64,000 nucleotides of DNA from UBA7488 sp964414185 (GTDB lineage Bacteria > Pseudomonadota > Alphaproteobacteria > CAAHEQ01 > UBA3637), in assembly GCA_964414185.1 (NCBI GenBank), contig CAYPVK010000005.1, positions 1 to 64,000 of the forward strand. Direction: 5' to 3'. The translations under genes and the position numbers were made by a program. Of the stretch, positions 24,720 to 32,201 are shown piece by piece. The notes under the pieces are model-generated. The model did no database searches, was not told the DNA's origin, and saw only the letters and a list, made by a program, of their open reading frames with translations. The number at the start of each line of letters is the position of its first letter. The first letter of the stretch is position 1.

Positions 24720-24881
24720 ATGGAAAAGGTAAAATTCAGCATCGGATTATTTGATAAGGACAGCAAGCGTCAAGAGGTTGATACGTATGAGGCAACGATT
24801 TTAATCAAACAAACGTTGCTTGCCGTCGGGGCGGTCGGATTGTCAATCCATGTCGGGAAGGGCGTATATTATGTATGGTGA
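24720..24881 (+). CDS. Small unidentified frame, likely N-terminal part of a two-frame gene
   Basis: A 53-aa product starting MEKVKFSIGLFDKDSKRQEV and ending GKGVYYVW. AAGGAAG lies 10 nt before ATG 24720; an upstream ATG at 24681 is possible. The end overlaps the start of the next frame (24871) by 11 nt, and a +1 shift near 24868-24872 would join the two into one ~110-aa protein, reading smoothly from GKGVYY into YGDGTLV. I do not recognise the family; the style recalls small phage or mobile-element proteins. Whether this is a programmed frameshift, a mutation, a base error or two coupled genes cannot be decided here. Confidence 0.5.
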   Translation: MEKVKFSIGLFDKDSKRQEVDTYEATILIKQTLLAVGAVGLSIHVGKGVYYVW

Positions 24882-25044
24882 CGGCACGTTGGTGTGTGAA
24901 CCGTCGGTGTTTGCCGAAGCGTATAATTTGGAAAAAGAAAACATCCGAAAGGCGGTCGAGTTTTTAAAAAAAGAACTCAATCGGGAGTCTATCACGGTAG
25001 AACAATCGAGTGTTCAAATTGATTTAAGGGAAAATCGCCGATGA
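24871..25044 (+). CDS. Small unidentified frame, likely C-terminal part of the same gene
   Basis: A 57-aa product (MYGDGTLVCEPSVFAEAYNL start) with a helical middle (KENIRKAVEFLKKELN) and strand-like end (ESITVEQSSVQIDL). GGGAAGGG lies 8 nt before ATG 24871, so independent, coupled initiation is possible. It overlaps the preceding frame by 11 nt and the following amidase by 4 nt (ATGA), so all three are probably made from one mRNA. Function unknown. Confidence 0.5.
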   Translation: MYGDGTLVCEPSVFAEAYNLEKENIRKAVEFLKKELNRESITVEQSSVQIDLRENRR

Positions 25045-25520
25045 AAATCATGCAAAAGCCGTCCCCAAATTTTGATGAACGCAAGGATGATATTTGCATG
25101 ATTGTCATTCATGCAACGGCGACAAATACGTTGGATGAAACATTTTCCTATTTAATTCATTCGGTGGCACCAAACCGTGTCAGCGCGCATTACGTGATTG
25201 ACCGCGACGGGATGGTGTATCAGTTGGTAGATGAACAAAAGCGGGCTTGGCATGCGGGTGTGTCCGCATGGGATGGCAAAACGGATATTAATTCATGTTC
25301 CGTCGGCATAGAATTTCAATGCCCCGCGATTGATAATGAATTGGGGGATTTTACTCCTGAACAGTTGCAAGCGGGTGTTTTATTGTGCCGCGATATTTGT
25401 AAGCGTTACGGCATAACGGCGCACAATGTTGTACGTCACAGCGATATTGCCCCCGGCCGCAAAAAAGACCCGGGCTTTTTATTTCCGTGGAATGACTTTG
25501 TTAAAAGGGTGTTTGAATAG
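25041..25520 (+). CDS. N-acetylmuramoyl-L-alanine amidase, AmpD/AmiD-like
   Basis: Zinc amidase of the Amidase_2 family, 159 aa, cleaving the muramoyl-alanine bond. Visible features: IVIHATATN with the first zinc His, RVSAHYVIDRDGMVYQLVDE, AWHAGVSAW, VGIEFQ, and HSDIAPGRKKDPG carrying the second His and the Asp ligand. With no signal peptide it should be cytosolic, as AmpD in muropeptide recycling; the ending DPGFLFPW is closer to AmiD. A phage-lysin-like role is a lesser alternative because of the two small frames it is coupled to. ATG 25050 is an alternative start. Confidence 0.85.
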   Translation: MKIMQKPSPNFDERKDDICMIVIHATATNTLDETFSYLIHSVAPNRVSAHYVIDRDGMVYQLVDEQKRAWHAGVSAWDGKTDINSCSVGIEFQCPAIDNELGDFTPEQLQAGVLLCRDICKRYGITAHNVVRHSDIAPGRKKDPGFLFPWNDFVKRVFE

Positions 25521-25556
25521 ACGGTATTTTTGAGTGGGGCAAAAATGCGTTTTTAT

Positions 25557-25585
25557 TTGCAATTTTTGCCGTTTCATGGTATAAA
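25557..25585 (+). promoter_or_regulatory. Sigma-70-type promoter for mlaE-mlaF
   Basis: TTGCAA (25557-25562), 17-bp spacer, TATAAA (25580-25585), 38 bp before the chosen mlaE start. Confidence 0.6.
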
Positions 25586-25623
25586 TAATTCATAAATTAA
25601 ATTGTATGAGAGGATTTCGCGCC

Positions 25624-26415
25624 ATGCAAATAAGGATACCGTTGCAATTTGTTGATAAACTGGGGCGTGTGCTCTTAAATTTCTTAGCTGCCACAGGTAA
25701 GTTGGGATTGTTTGCTTTTGAAACAATCATCAATTTTTTTCGACCGCCGTTTTACGGACGTGCCTTTTTGGTCCAACTGGTTGAAATCGGATTTTATTCA
25801 TTGCCCGTTGTTGCGTTGACGACGTTGTTTTCGGGTATGGTTATTGCCCTGCAAACATACACCGGATTTTCTCAGTTTTCCGCCGAAGGCGCCGTTGCTT
25901 TGGTTGTATTGGTTGCCGTAACGCGCGAATTGGCGCCCGTGATGGCGGGTTTGATGGTTGCGGGCCGTATCGGTGCGGCAATGGCGGCGGAACTCGGGAC
26001 AATGCGTGTGACCGAACAAATTGACGCATTGACGACGTTATCGACAAATCCTTTTAAATACTTGGTTGTGCCGCGCGTTTTGGCGGGCATCGTGATGTTG
26101 CCCGTCTTGGTGTTTATCGGCGATATTATCGGGATTTGCGGCGGCTATATGATCGGCGTTTACAAATTGGATTTTAACGCGACGACTTACCTGGTCAACA
26201 CATGGCAATACTTAAAACCGATGGATATTATTTCGGGGCTTGTCAAAGCGTCGGTGTTCGGTTTTATTATTACGTTGCTTGGGTGTTACAACGGTTTTTA
26301 TTCCAAAGGAGGCGCGCAAGGCGTCGGCCAGGCAACCACGAATGCGGTTGTGTCGTCCAGCATATTGATTTTAATCTTTAACTATATCTTGACAGAGGTA
26401 TTCTTTACGGTATGA
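25624..26415 (+). CDS. mlaE: Phospholipid-transport ABC permease MlaE
   Basis: Inner-membrane permease of the MlaFEDB-type system that moves phospholipids between membranes and keeps outer-membrane asymmetry. About 263 aa from ATG 25624, which has AGAGGA 9 nt upstream; ATG 25606 is in frame but unsupported. Five to six membrane helices are visible. Family motifs: FSGMVIALQTYTGF, VTRELAPVMAGLMVAGRIGA, AAELGTMRVTEQIDAL, and the C-terminal GVGQATTNAVVSSSILIL. It overlaps mlaF by 4 nt. The periplasmic MCE subunit gene mlaD, usually next, is not in the window. Confidence 0.93.
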   Translation: MQIRIPLQFVDKLGRVLLNFLAATGKLGLFAFETIINFFRPPFYGRAFLVQLVEIGFYSLPVVALTTLFSGMVIALQTYTGFSQFSAEGAVALVVLVAVTRELAPVMAGLMVAGRIGAAMAAELGTMRVTEQIDALTTLSTNPFKYLVVPRVLAGIVMLPVLVFIGDIIGICGGYMIGVYKLDFNATTYLVNTWQYLKPMDIISGLVKASVFGFIITLLGCYNGFYSKGGAQGVGQATTNAVVSSSILILIFNYILTEVFFTV

Positions 26416-27269
26416 AGCAACAATTTTACACACTTTCAAAGGGGTTTTTATCTTGGTTTAAGCCGCGCGCCGTCTTAAACGCCCACAAAAAAAATACCGA
26501 AAATGCCCCGAAAATCCGCTTGTCCCATGTTTATAAATCATTCGGCAAAAAACGGGTTTTATCCGGTGTTGATTTGGATATTAAAAAGGGCGAATCATTG
26601 GTCATTATCGGCGGGTCGGGAACCGGCAAATCCGTTACGTTGAAATGTATATTGGGATTATTAACGCCCGATTCGGGGTCTATTGAAATCGACGGCGTGA
26701 AATTGGAAGATTTATCGGCATCCGAACGTGATAAAATGAATGAAAAAATCGGCATGCTTTTTCAAAGTGCGGCATTATTCGACAGTTTGACCGTTTGGGA
26801 AAACGTCGCTTTTGCGTTATTGCAAAATAAACGTGTAGGAAAGGAAGAAGCCAAAAAAATCGCGATTGAAAAATTGGCTCAGGTCGGTTTGAACAAAGAC
26901 GTTATTAACGTATATCCGGCGGATTTGTCGGGCGGCATGAAAAAACGCGTCGGGTTGGCGCGCGCGATTGCAACGAATCCCGAAATTATTTTCTTTGACG
27001 AACCGACGACGGGGCTTGACCCGATTATGTCCGATGTCATTAATGATTTAATTGTCGCGACTTCGAAAAAATTGGGCGCGACGGCTTTGACCATTACGCA
27101 TGATATGAATTCGGCGCGTAAAATTGCCGATAGGATTGCGATGCTTTATGAAGGGAAAATTATCTGGATCGGCACGGTCAAAGAATTGGATAAAACAAAA
27201 AATCCGTATGTGCGCCAATTCGTTGCGGGATCGGCAAACGGGCCTATTCAAACGGAAGTTAAGGTTTAA
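26412..27269 (+). CDS. mlaF: Phospholipid-transport ABC ATPase MlaF
   Basis: ATP-binding subunit partnered with MlaE. Of its 285 aa, the first ~33 are an extension not typical of MlaF (a shorter start may be real). Walker A GGSGTGKS (67-74), Q-loop MLFQSAALFDSLTVWENV, signature LSGGMKKRVGLARA and Walker B IIFFDEPTTGLDP are intact, with switch His in TITHDM. ATGA overlap with mlaE shows coupling. 97 nt follow before radA with no gene visible. Confidence 0.92.
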   Translation: MKQQFYTLSKGFLSWFKPRAVLNAHKKNTENAPKIRLSHVYKSFGKKRVLSGVDLDIKKGESLVIIGGSGTGKSVTLKCILGLLTPDSGSIEIDGVKLEDLSASERDKMNEKIGMLFQSAALFDSLTVWENVAFALLQNKRVGKEEAKKIAIEKLAQVGLNKDVINVYPADLSGGMKKRVGLARAIATNPEIIFFDEPTTGLDPIMSDVINDLIVATSKKLGATALTITHDMNSARKIADRIAMLYEGKIIWIGTVKELDKTKNPYVRQFVAGSANGPIQTEVKV

Positions 27270-27366
27270 GATTTGCGCGCGAGATATTTTTTTAAAGCAT
27301 GAAACGGGTAACGGATTAAAACGCACGAAAGGCGTTTGAAAATTATAAGGATTAAAAAACAAACAA

Positions 27367-28761
27367 ATGGCAAAAAAAACAACTCAATTTATTTGTCAAA
27401 ACTGTGGTAACGTTACGCCGAAATGGGCAGGCAAATGCGATGTGTGCGGCCAATGGAATACATTGGTGGAAGAAGTCGTTCCATCCAAAGAAAGCCCGAC
27501 CGCCACGGGCGGGCAAGGCGGCCGCAAAATCGAATTTTCCGATTTGCGCGGCGCGACGGAAATTTTGTTCCGCATGAAATCGAATATCGGTGAACTTGAC
27601 CGCGTGTCGGGCGGCGGATTGGTGCCGGGATCGGTCATCTTGGTCGGCGGCGATCCGGGTATCGGCAAATCCACGTTATTATTGCAGGCCGTCAGCAAGT
27701 TATCCCAAGGCGTTAATAAAAACGGGTCGCCGACAAAATGTATTTACATCTCGGGCGAAGAATCTGTTGACCAAGTGCGTTTGCGGGCGCAACGATTGGG
27801 TTTGCAAGACGCTCAAGTCGATTTGGCCAGTTCGATTAACATGCGCGATATTGTTGCGACATTGGATGTTGCCACGGCTCCCGATATCGTCGTTATCGAT
27901 TCGATTCAAACAATGTATATCGATTCGCTTGATTCGGCTCCCGGTACGATCAGCCAAGTGCGCGCGGCGGGACATGAACTTATCCGCTTGGCCAAGCGCA
28001 AAGGCTTCGTGTTGTTTTTGGTCGGGCATGTGACGAAAGAAGGCACGCTTGCCGGTCCGCGCGTGTTGGAACATATGGTTGATACGGTGTTGTATTTTGA
28101 AGGCGACCGCGGGCATCATTTCCGTATTTTGCGGTCGGTTAAAAATCGATTCGGTGCAACCGATGAAATCGGCGTGTTTGAAATGACCGAATTGGGTTTG
28201 GCGGAAGTACATAACCCGTCTGCTTTGTTTTTGGCCGAACGCCGCGGCAATATCGCAGGCAGCTGTGTGTTTGCGGGCATTGAAGGGTCGCGCCCGATGC
28301 TGGTCGAAATCCAAGCTTTGGTAGCCCCGATGGGCGGACAAAGTCCGCGCCGCGCCGTGGTCGGGTGGGATTCAAACCGCTTGAACATGTTACTGGCCGT
28401 GCTGGAAGCGCGCTGCGGTATCGTGTTGTCTAATAAAGACATCTTTTTAAACGTAGCGGGGGGCTTGAAAATTACCGAACCGGCGGCTGATATGGCTGTC
28501 GCGGCGGCGGTGATATCCTCATTGGCGGGCAAACCCGTGCCGGCGGATATGGTTGTGTTCGGGGAAATCGGATTATCGGGCGAATCGCGCGCGGTGCCTC
28601 AGCCGGATTTGCGTTTGAAAGAAGCGCGCAAATTGGGTTTTGAAAAAGCTTTGATTCCGCCGAGACGTACGTCTGCCAAGACGAATCGGTCGGATATGAA
28701 AATTATCGAAATCGGCAATTTAAAAACGTTGGTGGATTTATTTATGAAAGGTAATAATTAA
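27367..28761 (+). CDS. radA: DNA repair protein RadA
   Basis: RecA-like branch-migration helicase, 464 aa. Zinc finger C10-x2-C13...C24-x2-C27; Walker A GGDPGIGKS (94-102); Walker B VVIDSIQT; the RadA-specific KNRFG motif in VKNRFGATDE; C-terminal Lon-protease-like domain (from about 290) with GGLKITEPAADMAVAAA. All are intact. The stop overlaps the cvpA start (TAATG). radA followed by cvpA is a regular alphaproteobacterial pair. Confidence 0.96.
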   Translation: MAKKTTQFICQNCGNVTPKWAGKCDVCGQWNTLVEEVVPSKESPTATGGQGGRKIEFSDLRGATEILFRMKSNIGELDRVSGGGLVPGSVILVGGDPGIGKSTLLLQAVSKLSQGVNKNGSPTKCIYISGEESVDQVRLRAQRLGLQDAQVDLASSINMRDIVATLDVATAPDIVVIDSIQTMYIDSLDSAPGTISQVRAAGHELIRLAKRKGFVLFLVGHVTKEGTLAGPRVLEHMVDTVLYFEGDRGHHFRILRSVKNRFGATDEIGVFEMTELGLAEVHNPSALFLAERRGNIAGSCVFAGIEGSRPMLVEIQALVAPMGGQSPRRAVVGWDSNRLNMLLAVLEARCGIVLSNKDIFLNVAGGLKITEPAADMAVAAAVISSLAGKPVPADMVVFGEIGLSGESRAVPQPDLRLKEARKLGFEKALIPPRRTSAKTNRSDMKIIEIGNLKTLVDLFMKGNN

Positions 28762-29408
28762 TGGGCATTATTGATTTAGTTGTCATCGGTGTTGTTGTTT
28801 TATCGATTATCTTTGCGTTGTACCGCGGTTTGGTGCGCGAACTGCTCGGCATTACGGCATGGGTTTTAGCCGCATTGGTGGGACTGTACAGCTATGCCTA
28901 TGTCCAACCGATTATGGGCAAAGTGATTGAAAATGAAGCCATTGCGGGATTGGTCGGCGCGACCATTATCGCATTGGCCGTATTGGTTGTAATGACCATT
29001 TTAAATGCCCATGTGGCCAGTCGTTTGCGTGAAAGTTCGCTGAGCGGTTTGGACCGTATTTTGGGGTTTGCATTTGGCATTTTTCGCGCTTGGTTGTTGA
29101 TAGCGATTGTTTACATCGGCGCGTCGATGGTTTTGTCCGATAAGCAGTTGGAACAAGCTGACAAAGACAATATTACGATGCCGTATGTACATTTGTCCGC
29201 TGAATGGTTGCAAAGTATTTTGCCCGATAATATTCAAAGCGATATTAAGTCCTATGAACAAGGCAAGCTCAAAGCACCCGATTTGAAAAAAATCGGCAAA
29301 GACGTTCAAGACATAAAAGACAAGGCTGCCGGTTACAAAGAAGAAACGCGCGAATCTTTGGATCAGTTGATTGAAGAGGCTGATGAGGAGTTTGACTACG
29401 CCATTTAA
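28761..29408 (+). CDS. cvpA: CvpA family membrane protein
   Basis: The protein is 215 aa with four predicted membrane helices (about 4-20, 27-46, 60-83, 101-125) and a charged, helical cytosolic tail (about 135-215). The family patterns RGLVRELLGITAWVLAALVG and SGLDRILGFAFGIFRAWLL are present. In E. coli CvpA is linked to colicin V export and bile/deoxycholate resistance; its biochemical action is unknown. Coupled to radA by a one-base overlap. purF, the usual next gene, is absent. Confidence 0.9.
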   Translation: MGIIDLVVIGVVVLSIIFALYRGLVRELLGITAWVLAALVGLYSYAYVQPIMGKVIENEAIAGLVGATIIALAVLVVMTILNAHVASRLRESSLSGLDRILGFAFGIFRAWLLIAIVYIGASMVLSDKQLEQADKDNITMPYVHLSAEWLQSILPDNIQSDIKSYEQGKLKAPDLKKIGKDVQDIKDKAAGYKEETRESLDQLIEEADEEFDYAI

Positions 29409-29460
29409 GGACGCATCAAAATAACATCCAATTAACGGCTGAAATTTTTTATATCTTGTC

Positions 29461-29489
29461 TTGCACGGCATCGGTTTTGGGCATATAAT
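29461..29489 (+). promoter_or_regulatory. Sigma-70-type promoter for rlmH
   Basis: TTGCAC (29461-29466), 17-bp spacer, perfect TATAAT (29484-29489), 27 bp before the start codon, so the leader is very short. Confidence 0.7.
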
Positions 29490-29516
29490 TTCCTATGATT
29501 TTCAAAAGGAGTTTTC

Positions 29517-29978
29517 ATGCATATACACATTTGCGCCATATCAAAAATGAAAAAGAAATCGCCCGAAGAAGCGTTGATAAACGAATATGTCAAAAAAACA
29601 AGATGGCCCATTCTGATTAAAGAATTTGAAGAAAAACGCGCGCTTGCGGGCGACCAATTAAAGATGGCCGAATCGGAATTATTGTTGGCATCCGCTCCGG
29701 CGGGGGCGAAAATTATCGCGCTTGATGAAGGCGGCGAATTATTGTCATCGCGCGAATTGGCAGCCAAAATTTCCACGTGGCAGGACAGCGGTGTGGCGGA
29801 CATTGCTTTTTTAATCGGCGGGGCGAACGGACACGCCGACAGTGTGAAAAAGCGGGCTGATTTAAAATTATCATTCGGCCGCATGACAATGCCGCACATG
29901 TTGGCACGTGTTGTTTTGGTCGAGCAAATTTATCGTGTCAAATCCATTTTGGACGGTCATCCGTATCATCGTGATTAA
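29517..29978 (+). CDS. rlmH: 23S rRNA (pseudouridine-1915 N3)-methyltransferase
   Basis: SPOUT methyltransferase that modifies pseudouridine 1915 in helix 69 of 23S rRNA. The 153 aa show the expected SAM-knot motifs: IALDEGGELLSSRELA, IAFLIGGANGH, LSFGRMTMPHMLARVVLVEQIYR, and the RlmH C-terminus GHPYHRD. AAAGGAG precedes the ATG. It stands alone between its own promoter and a terminator, away from the gpmI run with which it is often found. Confidence 0.95.
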   Translation: MHIHICAISKMKKKSPEEALINEYVKKTRWPILIKEFEEKRALAGDQLKMAESELLLASAPAGAKIIALDEGGELLSSRELAAKISTWQDSGVADIAFLIGGANGHADSVKKRADLKLSFGRMTMPHMLARVVLVEQIYRVKSILDGHPYHRD

Positions 29979-29991
29979 CAAATTGTTTGCA

Positions 29992-30024
29992 AAAAAACGC
30001 CTCCGAAAGATGAGACGTTTTTTA
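29992..30024. terminator. Bidirectional terminator between convergent rlmH and htpG
   Basis: AAAAAACG/CGTTTTTT arms enclose a CTC/GAG inner stem; A-run and T-run on opposite sides allow termination of both converging transcripts. Confidence 0.75.
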
Positions 30025-30032
30025 AGCGTTTT

Positions 30033-31979
30033 TTATTGTAATCCCGCCATGATAAAACGTGACAAGCGTTCGGTGTATTTTGCCGGATCCTTAATCGGTT
30101 CGCCTTCGGTCACCAATGTTTGATCATACAATACCCAAATCGTATCGGACACTTTTTCGGGGTCTTTATTTTCCGATACCAAATCCGCCAATTTGTGAAT
30201 CAAGGCATGCCGCGGGTTAATTTCCAAAATGCGGGCGCTGGCAAAATTAACGGCTTGACCGTGGGCACGCATTAACCGTTCCAAATTCATGCTCATTTGC
30301 CCTTCGGGTGTGATCAGCGCAATAGGGCTTTTTGTTAAACGGTCCGTTGTGCGCACATCGCCCACCGCATCGCCCAAAATCGTTTTGATTTGTTTGATGA
30401 GCGCATCGGCTTTGTCTTTTTGCAATGTTTCCCCTTCATCCGATTCGGCGGGTTTTATTTTTTCCAAATCATCGCCCGCATGCATAACGGACGTGATTTT
30501 TTTGCCTTGGTATTCATAAAATGTTTGTACCCAAAATTCGTCAATCGGGTCGGTCAACAACAATACTTCAATCCCTCGGGCGGCAAATCCTTCCAATTGA
30601 GGATTAACCCGCATTGTCGCCAAATCGGTGCCGGTTAAATAATAAATATGTTTTTGCGACGCTTTCATACGTGTGACGTAATCGCCGAAACTTGTCAATT
30701 CTTCGCCGCGTGTTGTATGGAAACGGCACAATTCGGCAATTTCGTTTCTGAATTCGCTCGGCTCATACAAACCTTCCTTGAACACAATGCCGAAACTGTC
30801 CCAAAACGTTTTGTAATCGTCGGCTTTTTCGGAACGTTTTTTAAGCTCGGTCAAAATGCGCCGCACAATCCCTTTGCGGATTTTTTCCATTGCGGGCGTG
30901 CGTTGTAACATTTCACGGCTGACGTTGAGCGGCAAATCGCGCGTGTCGATAACGCCCGTCATAAAACGTAAAAAGTTCGGCATCAATTCGGGTACATCGT
31001 CCGAAATAAATACGCGGTTGACGTATAGTTGCAAATTTGATTTGCGATCGGGTTGGAATAAATTAAACGGCGGTTTTGTCGGACAGAACAGCAATGCCGT
31101 GTATTCAATGATACCTTCGGCCGTGTAATGCAAAGTCATCCACGGTTCATCAAAAGCATGCGAGATATTTTGGTAAAAATCTTTGTACTGTTCGGGCGTA
31201 ATGTCCGTTTTATTCCGCAACCACAGAGCCGATGCCGAGTTAATCGTTTCTTCTTTGCCGTCATTTTTAAGCACAATCGGAATCGAAATATGGTCGGAAT
31301 ATTGGCGCACCAAATGGCGCAAACGAATGGGTTCCAAATAATCCAAATCATCCGGTTTTAAATACAAGGTAATCGAGGTGCCGAACGGCGCATCTTTGTC
31401 ATCGGTAATCGTAAACGACCCTTCGCCGTCAGATTCCCATTTGTAACCCATGTTATCGCCCGCTTTTTTCGTGCGAACAACCACTTTATCGGCCACCATG
31501 AACGATGCATAAAACCCGACGCCGAATTGCCCGATGAGCGCCATGTCTTTTTTCTTGTCGCCCGTCAGCATTTTAATAAATTCGGCGGACCCCGATCTTG
31601 CAATCGTCCCCAAGTGATTAATCAAATCATTCTTGTCCATCCCGATGCCGTTGTCGGTAACGGTCAATGTTTTTTCCTTTTTATCCGGCGTTAAAATAAT
31701 TTTAAAAACACCCGTGTCTTTGGCTAATTCCGGATGTGTCAAAAGGGCATAGCGCAACTTATCGCACGCATCGGATGCATTTGAAATCAATTCGCGCAAA
31801 AAGATTTCCTTATTGGAATAAAGCGAATGGATAACGATGTCCAGGACTTTGGCGACTTCGGCCTTAAATTCAATTTTCTCTGCGGTTTTAACGTCCATCT
31901 GTTCGGGAGAGGCGTTGCTTGTATCCTCACATACATTTGCTTTTGTATTCTTTTTTGTTTCGGATTTCTTTTCTTTCAT
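30033..31979 (-). CDS. htpG: Molecular chaperone HtpG (Hsp90)
   Basis: ATP-dependent chaperone of 648 aa. GHKL ATPase N-domain: LRELISNASDACDKLRY (ATP Asn and catalytic region), VTDNGIGMDKNDLI, and GQFGVGFYASFMVAD lid. Middle and C-terminal domains follow, including GVIDTRDLPLNVSREMLQ. An additional ~30-residue Lys/Glu/Asn-rich N-terminus precedes the usual start; AAGGAG before ATG 31979 supports it, though a later start is possible. A heat-shock-type promoter is seen upstream. Confidence 0.96.
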   Translation of the reverse strand: MKEKKSETKKNTKANVCEDTSNASPEQMDVKTAEKIEFKAEVAKVLDIVIHSLYSNKEIFLRELISNASDACDKLRYALLTHPELAKDTGVFKIILTPDKKEKTLTVTDNGIGMDKNDLINHLGTIARSGSAEFIKMLTGDKKKDMALIGQFGVGFYASFMVADKVVVRTKKAGDNMGYKWESDGEGSFTITDDKDAPFGTSITLYLKPDDLDYLEPIRLRHLVRQYSDHISIPIVLKNDGKEETINSASALWLRNKTDITPEQYKDFYQNISHAFDEPWMTLHYTAEGIIEYTALLFCPTKPPFNLFQPDRKSNLQLYVNRVFISDDVPELMPNFLRFMTGVIDTRDLPLNVSREMLQRTPAMEKIRKGIVRRILTELKKRSEKADDYKTFWDSFGIVFKEGLYEPSEFRNEIAELCRFHTTRGEELTSFGDYVTRMKASQKHIYYLTGTDLATMRVNPQLEGFAARGIEVLLLTDPIDEFWVQTFYEYQGKKITSVMHAGDDLEKIKPAESDEGETLQKDKADALIKQIKTILGDAVGDVRTTDRLTKSPIALITPEGQMSMNLERLMRAHGQAVNFASARILEINPRHALIHKLADLVSENKDPEKVSDTIWVLYDQTLVTEGEPIKDPAKYTERLSRFIMAGLQ

Positions 31980-32008
31980 ATCTTTTCTCCTTTATTGATT
32001 TATTGTTT

Positions 32009-32039
32009 GTATATAGGCGCCCGGCATAAAAAATGCAAG
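32009..32039 (-). promoter_or_regulatory. Candidate RpoH (sigma-32) promoter for htpG
   Basis: On the minus strand CTTGCA (plus 32034-32039) is followed after 16 bp by CCTATATAC (plus 32009-32017), which fits the alphaproteobacterial heat-shock consensus of CTTG and CYTATNT blocks. It lies about 30 bp before the htpG start. Confidence 0.5.
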
Positions 32040-32137
32040 GGATAAATGCATGCTTTTGTATGTGCCGGATATGAAAACATACGGGCGTTTGAAAGTCTGA
32101 GACAAGATTTCTGTCTAAATTATTTACGCATTAAATC

Positions 32138-32166
32138 TTGCGCGGATGGCAAACTAATGCTATACA
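32138..32166 (+). promoter_or_regulatory. Sigma-70-type promoter for pgm
   Basis: TTGCGC (32138-32143), 17-bp spacer, TATACA (32161-32166), 35 bp before the pgm start at 32202. Confidence 0.5.
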
Positions 32167-32201
32167 TAGGGATAACAAACAGCATTTCCAAAGGAGACAA
32201 A

